A DNA stretch of 64,000 bases from Acidobacteriota bacterium (GCA_019639255.1 JAHBSF010000003.1:1-64000), one strand, 5' to 3'; shown: positions 52,889-60,796, numbered from the stretch's first letter. Numbers and translations: made by a program. The notes: generated from the letters alone by a model not told the origin.

Positions 52889-54478
52889 TTACACGTCATC
52901 CTTCGTCAGTTCTCCATCCACGAGCCGCCAAATGCCGCACGTATTTGCATCGCGCAATTCCACGGGAAGCGCATGATCCGGGAAATTCTGATAACACACG
53001 GGCCGCGCAAACCTCTCGATCGCCGCCGAACCTACGGAACTCGTGCGCGAATCCGTCGTAGCCGGATACGGCCCGCCGTGCTGCATCGACGGGCACACTT
53101 CTACGCCAGTCGGATAGCCGTTGAATATCAAACGTCCTGCCTTCTCTGCCAGCCGCTCGATGAGCCGCGAGTAGTTGCGCAGATCTTCGTCGTTGCCGTG
53201 TACGGTTGCGGTCAGATGCCCTTCGAGCGATTCCGCAACGCGCTCCATCTCTTCACCGGAGGCGCATGCTACAACCATCGTCGCCGGTCCGAAGATTTCT
53301 TCGTTCAATTCTTCGTGACGGAAAAATGTTTCGGCGTCGGTAGCGAACACTACGGCGCCGGCTTCTGTCCTTGCGGTATCGGGCGTAGCAGCAGTCGCCG
53401 CTTTCGCAACGTTTGAGATCGATTCGCGCCGCTCGACTCCCGATTGGTAATTTCCGAGCAGTCCCGGCGAAAGCATCACGCCGGGCGGCGTTCCCGCAAT
53501 CATTTCGGTCAGCTTTGCCTGGAAACCGCCGAGCGATTCATCCGCAATTCCGATGACCAGACCGGGGCAGGTGCAGAACTGCCCCACGCCCAAAGTCACC
53601 GAAGCGTGAAGGCCCGCAGCGATCTGATCTCCGCGCTCGGCAAGCGCGCCCGGCAGCAGAAAGACAGGGTTGGAGCTGCCCATCTCGGCGTACACCGGAA
53701 TCGGATCAGGACGCGTTGCGGCGGCGTCAAAAAGCGCTCTGCCGCCGCGCAGCGACCCCGTAAATCCGACGGCCCGTATTGCAGAATGCCGGACCAACGC
53801 CCTGCCCACTTCGTGACCCACACCGTGCACCATAGAAAACACCCCTTCGGGCATTCCGGTTGATTCGACTGCACGGCGTATCGCTTCGGCTACGAGTTCC
53901 GACGCGCCCGGATGCGCAGGATGCGCCTTTACAACTACGGGGCAACCGGCGGCGAGCGCCGACGCCGTATCCCCGCCCGCAACCGAATATGCAAAGGGGA
54001 AATTGCTTGCGCCGAATACCGCAACGGGCCCCAGAGCAATCAGCAGGCGTCGAAGGTCCGGCTTTGGAACGGGCTGCCGGTCGGGGATCGCGCGGTCTAT
54101 GCGTGCGCCGACCCACGAACCCTCGCCGAGCAGCGCGGCGAACATTCTCAACTGCCCCGTAGTGCGACCTCGTTCGCCCAGGAGCCGAGCCTCGGGAAGC
54201 GCGGTTTCCATACTGGCGCGCTTTATCAACAGGTCGCCGAGCGCTTCGATTTCGTCTGCGATCCTTTCAAGAAAACCGGCGCGCGAAAAAGCGTCCATGC
54301 GTCGGTATTCGAAAAACGCCTCGCCCGCAAGCCCGCACGCCGCGTCCACTTCTTCTGCGGAGGCTTCAAAAAATACGGGATCGAGCGCGCGTCCCGCAGC
54401 CGGCGCGTATGCATTGAATGTGCGTTTGCTCGATGACGCCCGGCGCGCTCCGATGAAATTTTCTCCGTGCAGATTCAT
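52889..54478 (-). CDS. Alpha-ketoglutarate semialdehyde dehydrogenase (aldehyde dehydrogenase family)
   Basis: A 529-residue NAD(P)-dependent aldehyde dehydrogenase. It matches the KGSADH type by GENFIGA at the start, FGASNFPFAYSVAGGDTASALAAGCPVVVKAHPAHPG, the VGFTGSLRGGRAL loop and the catalytic Cys in VGQFCTCPGLV. The enzyme oxidises 2,5-dioxopentanoate to 2-oxoglutarate, the last step of oxidative pentose and hexarate routes. The ATG at 54478 has GAGGA 11 bp upstream and starts at the conserved MNLHGENFIG; the frame is open to 54505. A KdaD-like dehydratase, which would make its substrate, is the next gene upstream, so they form a pathway pair. Confidence 0.88.
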   Translation of the reverse strand: MNLHGENFIGARRASSSKRTFNAYAPAAGRALDPVFFEASAEEVDAACGLAGEAFFEYRRMDAFSRAGFLERIADEIEALGDLLIKRASMETALPEARLLGERGRTTGQLRMFAALLGEGSWVGARIDRAIPDRQPVPKPDLRRLLIALGPVAVFGASNFPFAYSVAGGDTASALAAGCPVVVKAHPAHPGASELVAEAIRRAVESTGMPEGVFSMVHGVGHEVGRALVRHSAIRAVGFTGSLRGGRALFDAAATRPDPIPVYAEMGSSNPVFLLPGALAERGDQIAAGLHASVTLGVGQFCTCPGLVIGIADESLGGFQAKLTEMIAGTPPGVMLSPGLLGNYQSGVERRESISNVAKAATAATPDTARTEAGAVVFATDAETFFRHEELNEEIFGPATMVVACASGEEMERVAESLEGHLTATVHGNDEDLRNYSRLIERLAEKAGRLIFNGYPTGVEVCPSMQHGGPYPATTDSRTSSVGSAAIERFARPVCYQNFPDHALPVELRDANTCGIWRLVDGELTKDDV

Positions 54479-54499
54479 ATCGGTCGTTTCCTCGAAAAT

Positions 54500-54553
54500 A
54501 TTCAACCATTCCGTAATTTTCGTTTCATTTCGTTTGTTCCGTTATCTCTTTTC
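54500..54553 (-). repeat. Palindromic element, right half only (P19)
   Basis: CCGTAATTTTCGTTTCATTT followed by CGTTTGTTCCGTTATCTC is a good right arm with TTCAACCATT before it, but no left arm. It lies 3' of the dehydratase gene and upstream of the semialdehyde dehydrogenase start. Confidence 0.75.
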
Positions 54554-54577
54554 TCTTTAACGGGAGCAGCGCTCTGC

Positions 54578-55414
54578 TCACAAAGCCGCGACTCTGTTGA
54601 CAAGCGTACCTATCGGATCGATTGTGATGCGAATTTCGTCATTCGCCATCAACGTGAATTCGTCGGGCGGAACTATGCCCGTGCCCGTAAGCAGAAAACA
54701 ACCGCGAGGAAAGCTGTTGTCGCGGAACAGATATTCGACGAGTTCTTCAGGCCGGCGCTTGAGTTCGCGCAGGTACGTCGAACCCAAAAATGCAACCGCG
54801 CCGTCGCGCTCGATTTCCAGACGTATCTCGGTATCTTCGGCGGGCATGAGGCTCGAAATCAAAACGCCGGGGCCGAGGCCGCAGCAGCCGTCATAAACCT
54901 TCGCCTGCGGCAGATAGAGCGGATTTTCGCCCTCGATGTCGCGCGAGCTCATGTCGTTGCCTATCGTAAAACCGATAATCCTTCCCGAAGAGTTGACCGC
55001 AAGCGCGAGTTCCGGTTCCGGCACATTCCACGCCGCATCGCGCCTGATGCGTACATCCTGTCCCGCGCCTGATACCCGGTGCGGTGTGGCCTTGAAAAAC
55101 AGTTCGGGCCGGGCTGCGGCGTAAACGCGGTCGTAGAAATCGCCCCCGCCCGCGTCGCGCGATTCCTCGATGCGGGCTTCGCGGCTGCGGTAATAAGTTA
55201 CTCCCGCGGCCCATACCTCCTGCTCGCCGATCGGCGCCAGCACCTCATCGACAAGCGAGAAACCGGTAATCGGTTCAAGCCTGCGCGTCATGCTCGTAAG
55301 CGACCCTTCCAGGCTCGGACGGTTGAACAGATCGTCCCACCCGGTTTCCGGCAACGGATAATAAAGATTGCCATCCTCGATCACTATTCCCTGTTTTGTG
55401 CGAAAAAGCTTCAT
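54578..55414 (-). CDS. FAH-family dehydratase, KdaD-like (2-dehydro-3-deoxy-pentonate dehydratase)
   Basis: A 278-residue protein of the fumarylacetoacetase fold. The order of motifs ([73 protein letters not shown]) is close to what I remember of 2-keto-3-deoxyarabinonate dehydratase of Sulfolobus, which is an FAH-fold enzyme. The EPE and Asp of NDMSSRD are probable metal ligands. It would convert a 2-dehydro-3-deoxypentonate to 2,5-dioxopentanoate, the substrate of the neighbouring dehydrogenase. GAGGTGG just before the ATG at 55414 selects this start over 55489. Other FAH-type activities cannot be excluded. Confidence 0.82.
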   Translation of the reverse strand: MKLFRTKQGIVIEDGNLYYPLPETGWDDLFNRPSLEGSLTSMTRRLEPITGFSLVDEVLAPIGEQEVWAAGVTYYRSREARIEESRDAGGGDFYDRVYAAARPELFFKATPHRVSGAGQDVRIRRDAAWNVPEPELALAVNSSGRIIGFTIGNDMSSRDIEGENPLYLPQAKVYDGCCGLGPGVLISSLMPAEDTEIRLEIERDGAVAFLGSTYLRELKRRPEELVEYLFRDNSFPRGCFLLTGTGIVPPDEFTLMANDEIRITIDPIGTLVNRVAAL

Positions 55415-55452
55415 CCACCTCGCTCCCAATAAGAAACACCCAAAATTCCCGG

Positions 55453-55563
55453 TTTGAAAAAAGAACAAACCACAGAATACGCAGAACACACGAAAGTAGC
55501 TGAAAACCGATCACCTGTTCCGTGATTTCCGTTTCTTCAGCGTATTACGTGTTTATGTTTTTT
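55453..55563 (-). repeat. Divergent inverted repeat P20
   Basis: AATACGCAGAACACACGAAA faces TTTCTTCAGCGTATTACGTG, giving a diverged palindrome that resembles the element arms. It lies 3' of the alkyltransferase-like gene. Confidence 0.45.
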
Positions 55564-55576
55564 TTTCAGACCTGGA

Positions 55577-55936
55577 TCAGAAAAGGCTCCCCTGTTGAAG
55601 TTCGCCTCCCGCATCTTCACCGTCGTCGGGCGCCCACGCATACACCCGCAGACTGCAACAACCTTTTTCGTTGAACACCAAGCCCTCGGCTTCCAGCAAA
55701 CGGAGTTGAAGATCAGGCGGAGAGGTTCGGCCCGTAGTCGATACTCCGCCCTGCGCGTTGATTACCCGATGCCACGGGATCGACCGGCTGTCCGAGGGCG
55801 TTACGCTCATTATGTTGCCGATCTTGCGCGCGTCGTAAGGCGCACCGAGCGCCGCAGCGACCGAGCCATAGGTCATTACGCGCCCGCGCGGTATCCGCAG
55901 CACCAATGCATACACGCGTTCGTGATAGGCGTCCAT
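55577..55936 (-). CDS. Alkyltransferase-like protein (Atl; MGMT family without the acceptor Cys)
   Basis: A 119-residue protein of the MGMT/Ogt DNA-binding type. The active-site motif P-C-H-R-V of methyltransferases reads IPWHRVI, so the methyl-acceptor cysteine is replaced by Trp55. This is the hallmark of Atl proteins, which bind O6-alkylguanine without repairing it and hand the lesion to nucleotide excision repair. The helix-turn-helix region GRVMTYGSVAAALGAPYDARKIGNIM is intact. The gene lies 34 bp downstream of the methyltransferase in the same direction. Confidence 0.93.
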   Translation of the reverse strand: MDAYHERVYALVLRIPRGRVMTYGSVAAALGAPYDARKIGNIMSVTPSDSRSIPWHRVINAQGGVSTTGRTSPPDLQLRLLEAEGLVFNEKGCCSLRVYAWAPDDGEDAGGELQQGSLF

Positions 55937-55970
55937 ACAGGCATCAAACTCGGAATCAGACCGTGCAGCA

Positions 55971-56732
55971 TCAATCCGCTATTTTGATTGCGGTAATGCG
56001 CAGCCGTCTGTAGTCGGCATACCAGTTTCCGTCCAGAAAAAGCGACTCCCGCAACTCACGTTCTACGCGTTCGAGCACAGCTTCCTTGTTATCCGGATCG
56101 ACTCCGTCGAACAGATGGCCGCGAAACATCTCGATCCATCTGCGCAAACCCGCTTCGCCCTCTTCGAGTTCGGTGAGCCGGTCAAACAGGTGCGCGGCGC
56201 GCACTTCCAGACCGTGGCGTTCGAGCAATGTCGAATATTCGCTTATGCCCGGGAAATAATTTCTCGCGCTGACCCGGCGGCCGAGCAGATCTTCAATCGC
56301 CGAGTCGAGCGCTACGGCTATGCGTTCTATATTTCCCTTGCCGCCCATTTCAATCACGAAGCGCCCGCCCTGACGCAACGCCCGCGACATACAGATGACG
56401 GCATCCTCGGCCCGCTCGACCCAGTGCAGAGCCGCGTTTGAAAACACGGCATCGAACGGTTCATCGAACTCGAAATCGGCTGCATCGCCCAGGATGAATT
56501 CGATGCCGGGATAACTTGCCCGCGCGCGTTCGATCATATCAGCCGAAGCGTCCAGACCCACAACGCTCGCGCCCGCATCTGCAATCTGCTTCGTCAGATG
56601 GCCGGTTCCGCATCCGACATCCAGAATCCGCTCGCCCGCCTTCGGCGCAAGAAGCGCGAATACGCCCTCGCCGTATTGAAAGACGAAGGAATGTTTCTGA
56701 TCGTAAGCTCCCGCATCCCAGCGTTTCATCAT
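55971..56732 (-). CDS. SAM-dependent methyltransferase, class I (trans-aconitate/UbiE-like)
   Basis: A 253-residue methyltransferase. Motif I is ILDVGCGTGHL, motif II is VVGLDAS followed by MIERARASYP, and LGDAADFEF and AVFSNAALHWVERAEDAV continue the fold. The sequence LHWV and the WDAGAYDQKHSFVFQYGEGV start resemble trans-aconitate 2-methyltransferase-like enzymes, but the substrate is unknown. The frame extends to 56906 through element P21; Met at 56732 or 56729 is preferred because the family pattern begins there. The GGGGGCG upstream may be the ribosome site. Confidence 0.87.
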   Translation of the reverse strand: MMKRWDAGAYDQKHSFVFQYGEGVFALLAPKAGERILDVGCGTGHLTKQIADAGASVVGLDASADMIERARASYPGIEFILGDAADFEFDEPFDAVFSNAALHWVERAEDAVICMSRALRQGGRFVIEMGGKGNIERIAVALDSAIEDLLGRRVSARNYFPGISEYSTLLERHGLEVRAAHLFDRLTELEEGEAGLRRWIEMFRGHLFDGVDPDNKEAVLERVERELRESLFLDGNWYADYRRLRITAIKIAD

Positions 56733-56780
56733 AGGACGCCCCCAAACACTCTCCAACCGCAGCACGGCGTTGGGAAATGG

Positions 56781-56880
56781 AAGAGAGATAACGAAACAAA
56801 CGGAATAAACTGAATAAACGGGGAAGATTATTCCCTTGCGTATGTTCAGAATATTTCCGTTCGTTCCGCTATCCCTTCTT
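56781..56880 (-). repeat. Palindromic 3'-end element P21
   Basis: AAGAGAGATAACGAAACAAA pairs with a less regular right arm ending TTCCGCTATCCCTTCTT. It lies 3' of the DinB-family gene (22 bp from its stop) and upstream of the methyltransferase. Confidence 0.8.
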
Positions 56881-56902
56881 TCGCCAAGTGCATCTGTCCG
56901 GT

Positions 56903-57376
56903 TCAAACCCCGCCGTAAAGCGGCGGAACCGCTACGCCCAGCATCCGCAGATAGACATAAAGCTGTCCCCGATGATGAACCTCGTGTTCGAGCGTGATGT
57001 GCAGGATATCGGCGCGCGTCATCTTTCCGACTTTTTCGCCGAAAGGTTCGATCTGTTCGGCGAGTTGTTCGGGGGTAAGCGCGGCCACGCGATCAAGAAG
57101 TTCGGCGTGCGATTTCTCGAACGCTTCGATCAGTTCATCCGTAGCGGTCGCGGGGGGCGCCCCTTCGCCCGAGAACTGTCCCGTAATCGCGGCATTCACC
57201 AGCCCTGCTTCAGCCTGGTAAATGTGGTTCATCAGTGCGCCGAGGGTCATCGCCGAATCGCAGGTCTTCCACTCGAACTGATCGCTCGGCGCCCCCGCCA
57301 TCAACCGCACGCTCTGTTTGTGAACGCGGTTCCAGTTCTGAATTAAAGAAGCCAGATGTGCAGGTACAGTAGACAT
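56903..57376 (-). CDS. DinB/YfiT-like putative metal-dependent protein
   Basis: A 157-residue four-helix-bundle protein of the DinB superfamily. The metal-binding histidines are His51 in LMNHIYQAE, and His131 and His135 in LEHEVHHRGQ. The superfamily includes bacillithiol- and mycothiol-dependent transferases (BstA-type) and damage-inducible proteins of unknown role. Because bshA and bshB1 occur in this window, a bacillithiol S-transferase role is possible, though this is inference. The gene lies just downstream of the cyclase and coaE genes. Confidence 0.88.
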   Translation of the reverse strand: MSTVPAHLASLIQNWNRVHKQSVRLMAGAPSDQFEWKTCDSAMTLGALMNHIYQAEAGLVNAAITGQFSGEGAPPATATDELIEAFEKSHAELLDRVAALTPEQLAEQIEPFGEKVGKMTRADILHITLEHEVHHRGQLYVYLRMLGVAVPPLYGGV

Positions 57377-57418
57377 AAGGGTAATTTTCCTTTCTGAAAA
57401 TCGGGATAAGGGATTCTT

Positions 57419-58051
57419 TCAGGAGAGTTCCCGCAGCACGACGCGCGCCGGCCCGCCATCGCCGTCGCGGATCTTGAGCGGCAGGCATATCAGTTCGTAA
57501 TCGCCCGGCTCGACGGCGCGCAGGTCAAGCCCCTCGACGATTATTACATCGTTTGAAAGCAGTGCGAGATGCGTCCTCGGCTCGTCGAAGTTGAACTTTT
57601 CTATCGAGAGATAATCGATGCCGACCAACCGCACGCCCGCCGCGACGAGGTCCCCGGCAGCGTCCGCTTCCAGATGCACAAACGAGCGGTCGAACTCGTG
57701 CGGACCGCTCCACAGACGCGAATTGCGCGTCTTGAAAAGCACGCGCGTCGCACCGCTCAGATCACATCCGTGAAGCACCGCTGAATCAATCGAGTCCACT
57801 TCGCCGACATCCACTACGCGAGCCGGACCTATGAGAACATCGAGCGGCAACTCGTCAAGCGGACGCGCTCCCGCAATGAAGTGAGACGGCGGATCGACGT
57901 GCGTGCCTACGTGCGAACTGCAACTCAGATGCGAAACGTTGGCGACGTCTCCGGCTTCCAGAGTAGAGGTTCTGCGAATCTCTATATTCGGGTCGCCGGG
58001 ATACACGGGCGAATCGTTCGCAAGCGCCACGGTCACATCGTAAATCTTCAT
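57419..58051 (-). CDS. Cyclase family protein (kynurenine-formamidase-like metal hydrolase)
   Basis: A 210-residue member of the cyclase/KynB family. The metal motif H47-V-G-T-H51-V-D53-P-P-S-H57 is complete and YPGDP near residue 17 is also typical. Members hydrolyse N-formylkynurenine or isatin-like lactams; no other tryptophan-degradation gene is seen, so the substrate is open. Its ATG overlaps the coaE stop by four bases, so translation is coupled to coaE. The order coaE-cyclase-dinB suggests an operon without obvious pathway logic. Confidence 0.9.
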   Translation of the reverse strand: MKIYDVTVALANDSPVYPGDPNIEIRRTSTLEAGDVANVSHLSCSSHVGTHVDPPSHFIAGARPLDELPLDVLIGPARVVDVGEVDSIDSAVLHGCDLSGATRVLFKTRNSRLWSGPHEFDRSFVHLEADAAGDLVAAGVRLVGIDYLSIEKFNFDEPRTHLALLSNDVIIVEGLDLRAVEPGDYELICLPLKIRDGDGGPARVVLRELS

Positions 58052-58680
58052 CCAGCCTTCTCCTCCTTGTCGCCGGTGCGGGTGCGAGCGACGAGTATTT
58101 CGTATAGTTCGACTACGCGGCGGCGCGTACTTTCAAAACCTTCCGAGGTATCAATCGAATAATCGGCGTACTTGAGTTTTTCTTCCGACGGCATTTGCGC
58201 ATTTATTCGCGCCTCGGCCGCTTCGCGCGTCAAACCCGATCGCGACATCAGGCGTTCGATCTGTAATGCAGGCCGGCAGTATACAACCACGATGATATCG
58301 AAACGCCGGTAAGATCCGGTCTCGATCATAAGCGCGGCATCTACTACGGCGATCGCAGATGGATTGCGCGCAGCAAGTTCATCGAACCATTGCTGCTGCG
58401 CCTCGTATACGCGCGGATGGACTATGGCGTTCAAACGCGCACGCGCCTGAGCATCGGCAAAAACCACGCGACCTAGTTTCAGGCGGTCGATCTCTCCGCC
58501 TTCGGAAAGTATGTCGCGGCCGAACGCGGCGAGGATTTCGTCGTATGCGGGACGGCCCGAAGCAATCGCGGCGTGCGCCAAACGGTCGGCGTCGCTCGTT
58601 TCGCATCCGAGTTCGGCGAGCACCGAAAGCACGTAGGATTTGCCCGTAGCGATGCCGCCCGTCAGTCCGACCTTGAGCAT
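58048..58680 (-). CDS. coaE: Dephospho-CoA kinase
   Basis: A 210-residue P-loop kinase that phosphorylates dephospho-CoA in the last step of coenzyme A synthesis. The Walker A motif GGIATGKS is at residues 8-15, DADRLAHAAI follows near residue 30, the conserved HPRV stands near residue 88, and the LMSRSGLTREAAEARINAQMPSEEK lid-like segment is complete. The length is normal. The cyclase gene overlaps the 3' end by four bases. Element P22 separates it from folD upstream. Confidence 0.95.
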   Translation of the reverse strand: MLKVGLTGGIATGKSYVLSVLAELGCETSDADRLAHAAIASGRPAYDEILAAFGRDILSEGGEIDRLKLGRVVFADAQARARLNAIVHPRVYEAQQQWFDELAARNPSAIAVVDAALMIETGSYRRFDIIVVVYCRPALQIERLMSRSGLTREAAEARINAQMPSEEKLKYADYSIDTSEGFESTRRRVVELYEILVARTRTGDKEEKAG

Positions 58681-58683
58681 GAC

Positions 58684-58783
58684 AGGAGAGATAACGGAAT
58701 AAACGAAATGAGACGGAACACACGGAAACCATCGGATCGCTTATGTATGTTTCGTCTCATTTCGTTTATTCCGTTATCTCTCT
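58684..58783 (-). repeat. Palindromic 3'-end element P22
   Basis: GAGAGATAACGGAATAAACG and CGTTTATTCCGTTATCTCTC form long arms. Both arms carry the unusual AATAAACG where other copies have AACAAACG. The folD tail (REITE and stop) is encoded here. Confidence 0.92.
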
Positions 58784-59719
58784 ACTCCTTCCCGACAGAT
58801 CTCGCCGCATCTCGCAGGCGCGCAGCGTGTTTTTCATCAGCATCGCGATCGTAAGCGGACCGACGCCGCCCGGCACGGGCGTCAACCATCCGGCGCGATC
58901 GATTACGCTGCGCTGTTCGACGTCTCCTGCAAGCGTAGCGCCGCGCCGCGCAATCACCGCAAGCCTGGATTGGAGTTCCGCGGCCGGAAAGATCCTCGCC
59001 GCTTCTTCGGTTGTCGTTACATTGTTCATGCCCACATCGACCACTACCGCACCGTGTTTGACCATATCCCCCGTAATCATCGCGGTACGGCCGATGGCGG
59101 CAACCAGAATGTCTGCACTGCGCGTGATTTCAGCGAGGTTTTGCGTGCGCGAATGACAAATGGTCACGGTCGCGTGCCGGTGAAGCAGAAGCAGCGCCAT
59201 CGGCTTGCCGACTATGTCGCTGCGCCCTACGACGACGGCGTGCGCGCCGGCAACAGTAATACTGTAATGATCGAGAAGTTCGATTACGCCGGCCGGCGTG
59301 CAGGCAACCAGAGTATCTTCGCCCTGAACCAGACGGCCGATGCTCTGCGCGTGAAAACCGTCGACATCCTTGCCGGGATCGACCGATTCGAGCACGCGGC
59401 GCGCTTCGATATGCGCGGGCAACGGCAGTTGTATCAATATGCCGTCGATGGCGTCATCGGCGTTGAGGCGGGCAATGAGTAAAAGCAGTTCTTCGGTGGT
59501 TGTTGAAGCCGGCAGTTCGTACTTCTCCGAATGCAGGCCGAGCGCCTCGCAGGTTTTTACCTTGCTGCCGACGTATACACGCGAGGCCGGATTGTCACCC
59601 ACCAGTACGGCAGCAAGACCGGGCCTTATACCGGAATCGCCAAGTTCGCGTACTCTCCCGGCCACCTGCGACTTGATTGTTTCGGCGACCAGAACACCGT
59701 CAAGCTTGTGAGCTGACAT
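58766..59719 (-). CDS. folD: Bifunctional methylenetetrahydrofolate dehydrogenase/cyclohydrolase
   Basis: A 317-residue enzyme of one-carbon metabolism. The cyclohydrolase/dehydrogenase lysine lies in YVGSKVKTCEALG (Lys near residue 55). Further signatures are GILIQLPLPAHI, DVDGFHAQSIGRL, CTPAGVIELLD, VVGRSDIVGKPMALLLLHRHATVT and VTPVPGGVGPLTIAMLMKNT in its parts. AGGAGAG about 12 bp upstream supports the ATG at 59719. The last five residues REITE are provided by element P22, which replaced the original stop. Its upstream region holds a 13-bp repeat array. Confidence 0.95.
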   Translation of the reverse strand: MSAHKLDGVLVAETIKSQVAGRVRELGDSGIRPGLAAVLVGDNPASRVYVGSKVKTCEALGLHSEKYELPASTTTEELLLLIARLNADDAIDGILIQLPLPAHIEARRVLESVDPGKDVDGFHAQSIGRLVQGEDTLVACTPAGVIELLDHYSITVAGAHAVVVGRSDIVGKPMALLLLHRHATVTICHSRTQNLAEITRSADILVAAIGRTAMITGDMVKHGAVVVDVGMNNVTTTEEAARIFPAAELQSRLAVIARRGATLAGDVEQRSVIDRAGWLTPVPGGVGPLTIAMLMKNTLRACEMRRDLSGRSREITE

Positions 59720-59897
59720 TAATAAAATTACTCTCCTTTTGTATTCGTGGGCGCATATCTTAACAGCACGACGAATATTCGACCAAACGAAAGCACACGC
59801 AGCCCGTTAACCAATCCGCGATAAACCGCTCGTTCGCCATCCCCTCTTTCTCTGAAGGCTCCGCTCGTGCTATTATCCGGATGCGTTCAACAGAAAT

Positions 59898-59949
59898 GGA
59901 CAAATGTCACGACATATTGTCAGGATATATTGTCAAGACATAATGTCTG
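59898..59949. promoter_or_regulatory. Four 13-bp tandem direct repeats with GACAnnnTGTC cores
   Basis: GGACAAATGTCAC (59898), GACATATTGTCAG (59911), GATATATTGTCAA (59924) and GACATAATGTCTG (59937) follow each other at exactly 13 bp, each near-palindromic around GACA and TGTC. The array lies between folD and the coiled-coil gene, about 180 bp from folD. It looks like an operator cluster. No other recognisable feature lies in the rest of the gap 59720-60219. Confidence 0.6.
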
Positions 59950-60219
59950 TAAGCGAAGACGATAAGCAAAGTTGAACCGAAGCGCCCCCGAATATGTATT
60001 GAAACCATAGCCCTGCGCCGAAATTGACCTCTGCCGCCCCAGCTATCGGCGCCTATCAGGAAGCGTTGCCCATAAGCGAGATCGAACGCCGAGCGAACGA
60101 TCCGCGGCAATATTTATACGGCTCGGCTTAAACGTACCGGCACTCATTTATTGACGCGCTGCGGAACAGCAATTCTGCAAGCGCAACCGGAGAAGACGTT
60201 CAGGCTAAGGAGGGTTTAT

Positions 60220-60516
60220 ATGGGCGCTGCGCTTCACTCAATAGATTCCAATCATCCGCAGGCAGTTCAGGCCGACAGACGCGATACGTCGAATATTGCC
60301 GCGTTCGAGCGTCCCGCGGAAGCAATGCTTGCGCGCGCTGCGGGGCAAATCGCGCATCTCGAAGCTGCGGCCGCACACCTTGAAGCCGAGGTGCGATTGC
60401 TGCGCGAAGCGCTTGCGCGCGCCGAACACAAGATCCGGCGCCAGGATCAACTGCTGCGAAACGCACAGTTGCGCGAAACCGAAATCCGCGCCCAAATAAG
60501 AGAGATGACGGAATAA
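60220..60516 (+). CDS. Small coiled-coil protein of unknown function
   Basis: I do not recognise this 98-residue protein. The ATG at 60220 is chosen because AAGGAGGG lies at 60207-60214; the longer frame from 60151 has no such site. Residues 30-90 are rich in Ala, Glu, Leu and Arg with a heptad pattern (IAHLEAAAAHLEAEVRLLREALARAEHKI in two parts), so a long coiled coil is expected. The terminal REMTE is encoded by element P23. No membrane or signal segment is seen. The 13-bp repeat array upstream could control it or folD. Confidence 0.7.
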   Translation: MGAALHSIDSNHPQAVQADRRDTSNIAAFERPAEAMLARAAGQIAHLEAAAAHLEAEVRLLREALARAEHKIRRQDQLLRNAQLRETEIRAQIREMTE

Positions 60517-60595
60517 ACGAAATGAGACGGAACAAGCGGAAATGGTCAAACTTTCCGTTTGTTCCGTCTCATTTCGTTTGTTCCGTCATCTCTCC
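60498..60595 (+). repeat. Palindromic 3'-end element P23
   Basis: AGAGAGATGACGGAATAAAC and TTCGTTTGTTCCGTCATCTC form the outer arms, with perfectly matched ATGAGACGGAACA inner arms. It follows the coiled-coil gene, whose stop codon it supplies. Confidence 0.92.
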
Positions 60596-60761
60596 TTCCC
60601 CCGTGTCCAGCGGCTCATTCCGCAATTGAAGCCCGTTATGTACAGGTTAACAAACCGTTAAATCGACCCGCCTTACGCGATAATAACGCCTGCAAAATGA
60701 GGCATTTCGTGAATGCAACTTCGATCCTGGTTTAAGCCGCCCGGGATTCGGTGAAAATTCC

Positions 60762-60790
60762 TTGACAGTCAACATCAGCAATTGGATAAT
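60762..60790 (+). promoter_or_regulatory. Consensus-like sigma-70 promoter of TonB receptor 3
   Basis: TTGACA (60762-60767), a 17-bp spacer and GATAAT (60785-60790) form a near-ideal promoter about 355 bp before the receptor's start, implying a long untranslated leader. Confidence 0.65.
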
Positions 60791-60796
60791 CCAATA

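Noticed and set aside
59907-60110. 67-codon minus-strand frame over the 13-bp repeats
   Set aside because: There is no ribosome site or homology, and it overlaps the operator-like array. It is likely chance.
2177-60595. Palindromic elements as insertion sequences or retron RNAs
   Set aside because: None is long enough to encode a transposase or reverse transcriptase, and no such gene is in the window, so only a non-autonomous or structural role is supported.
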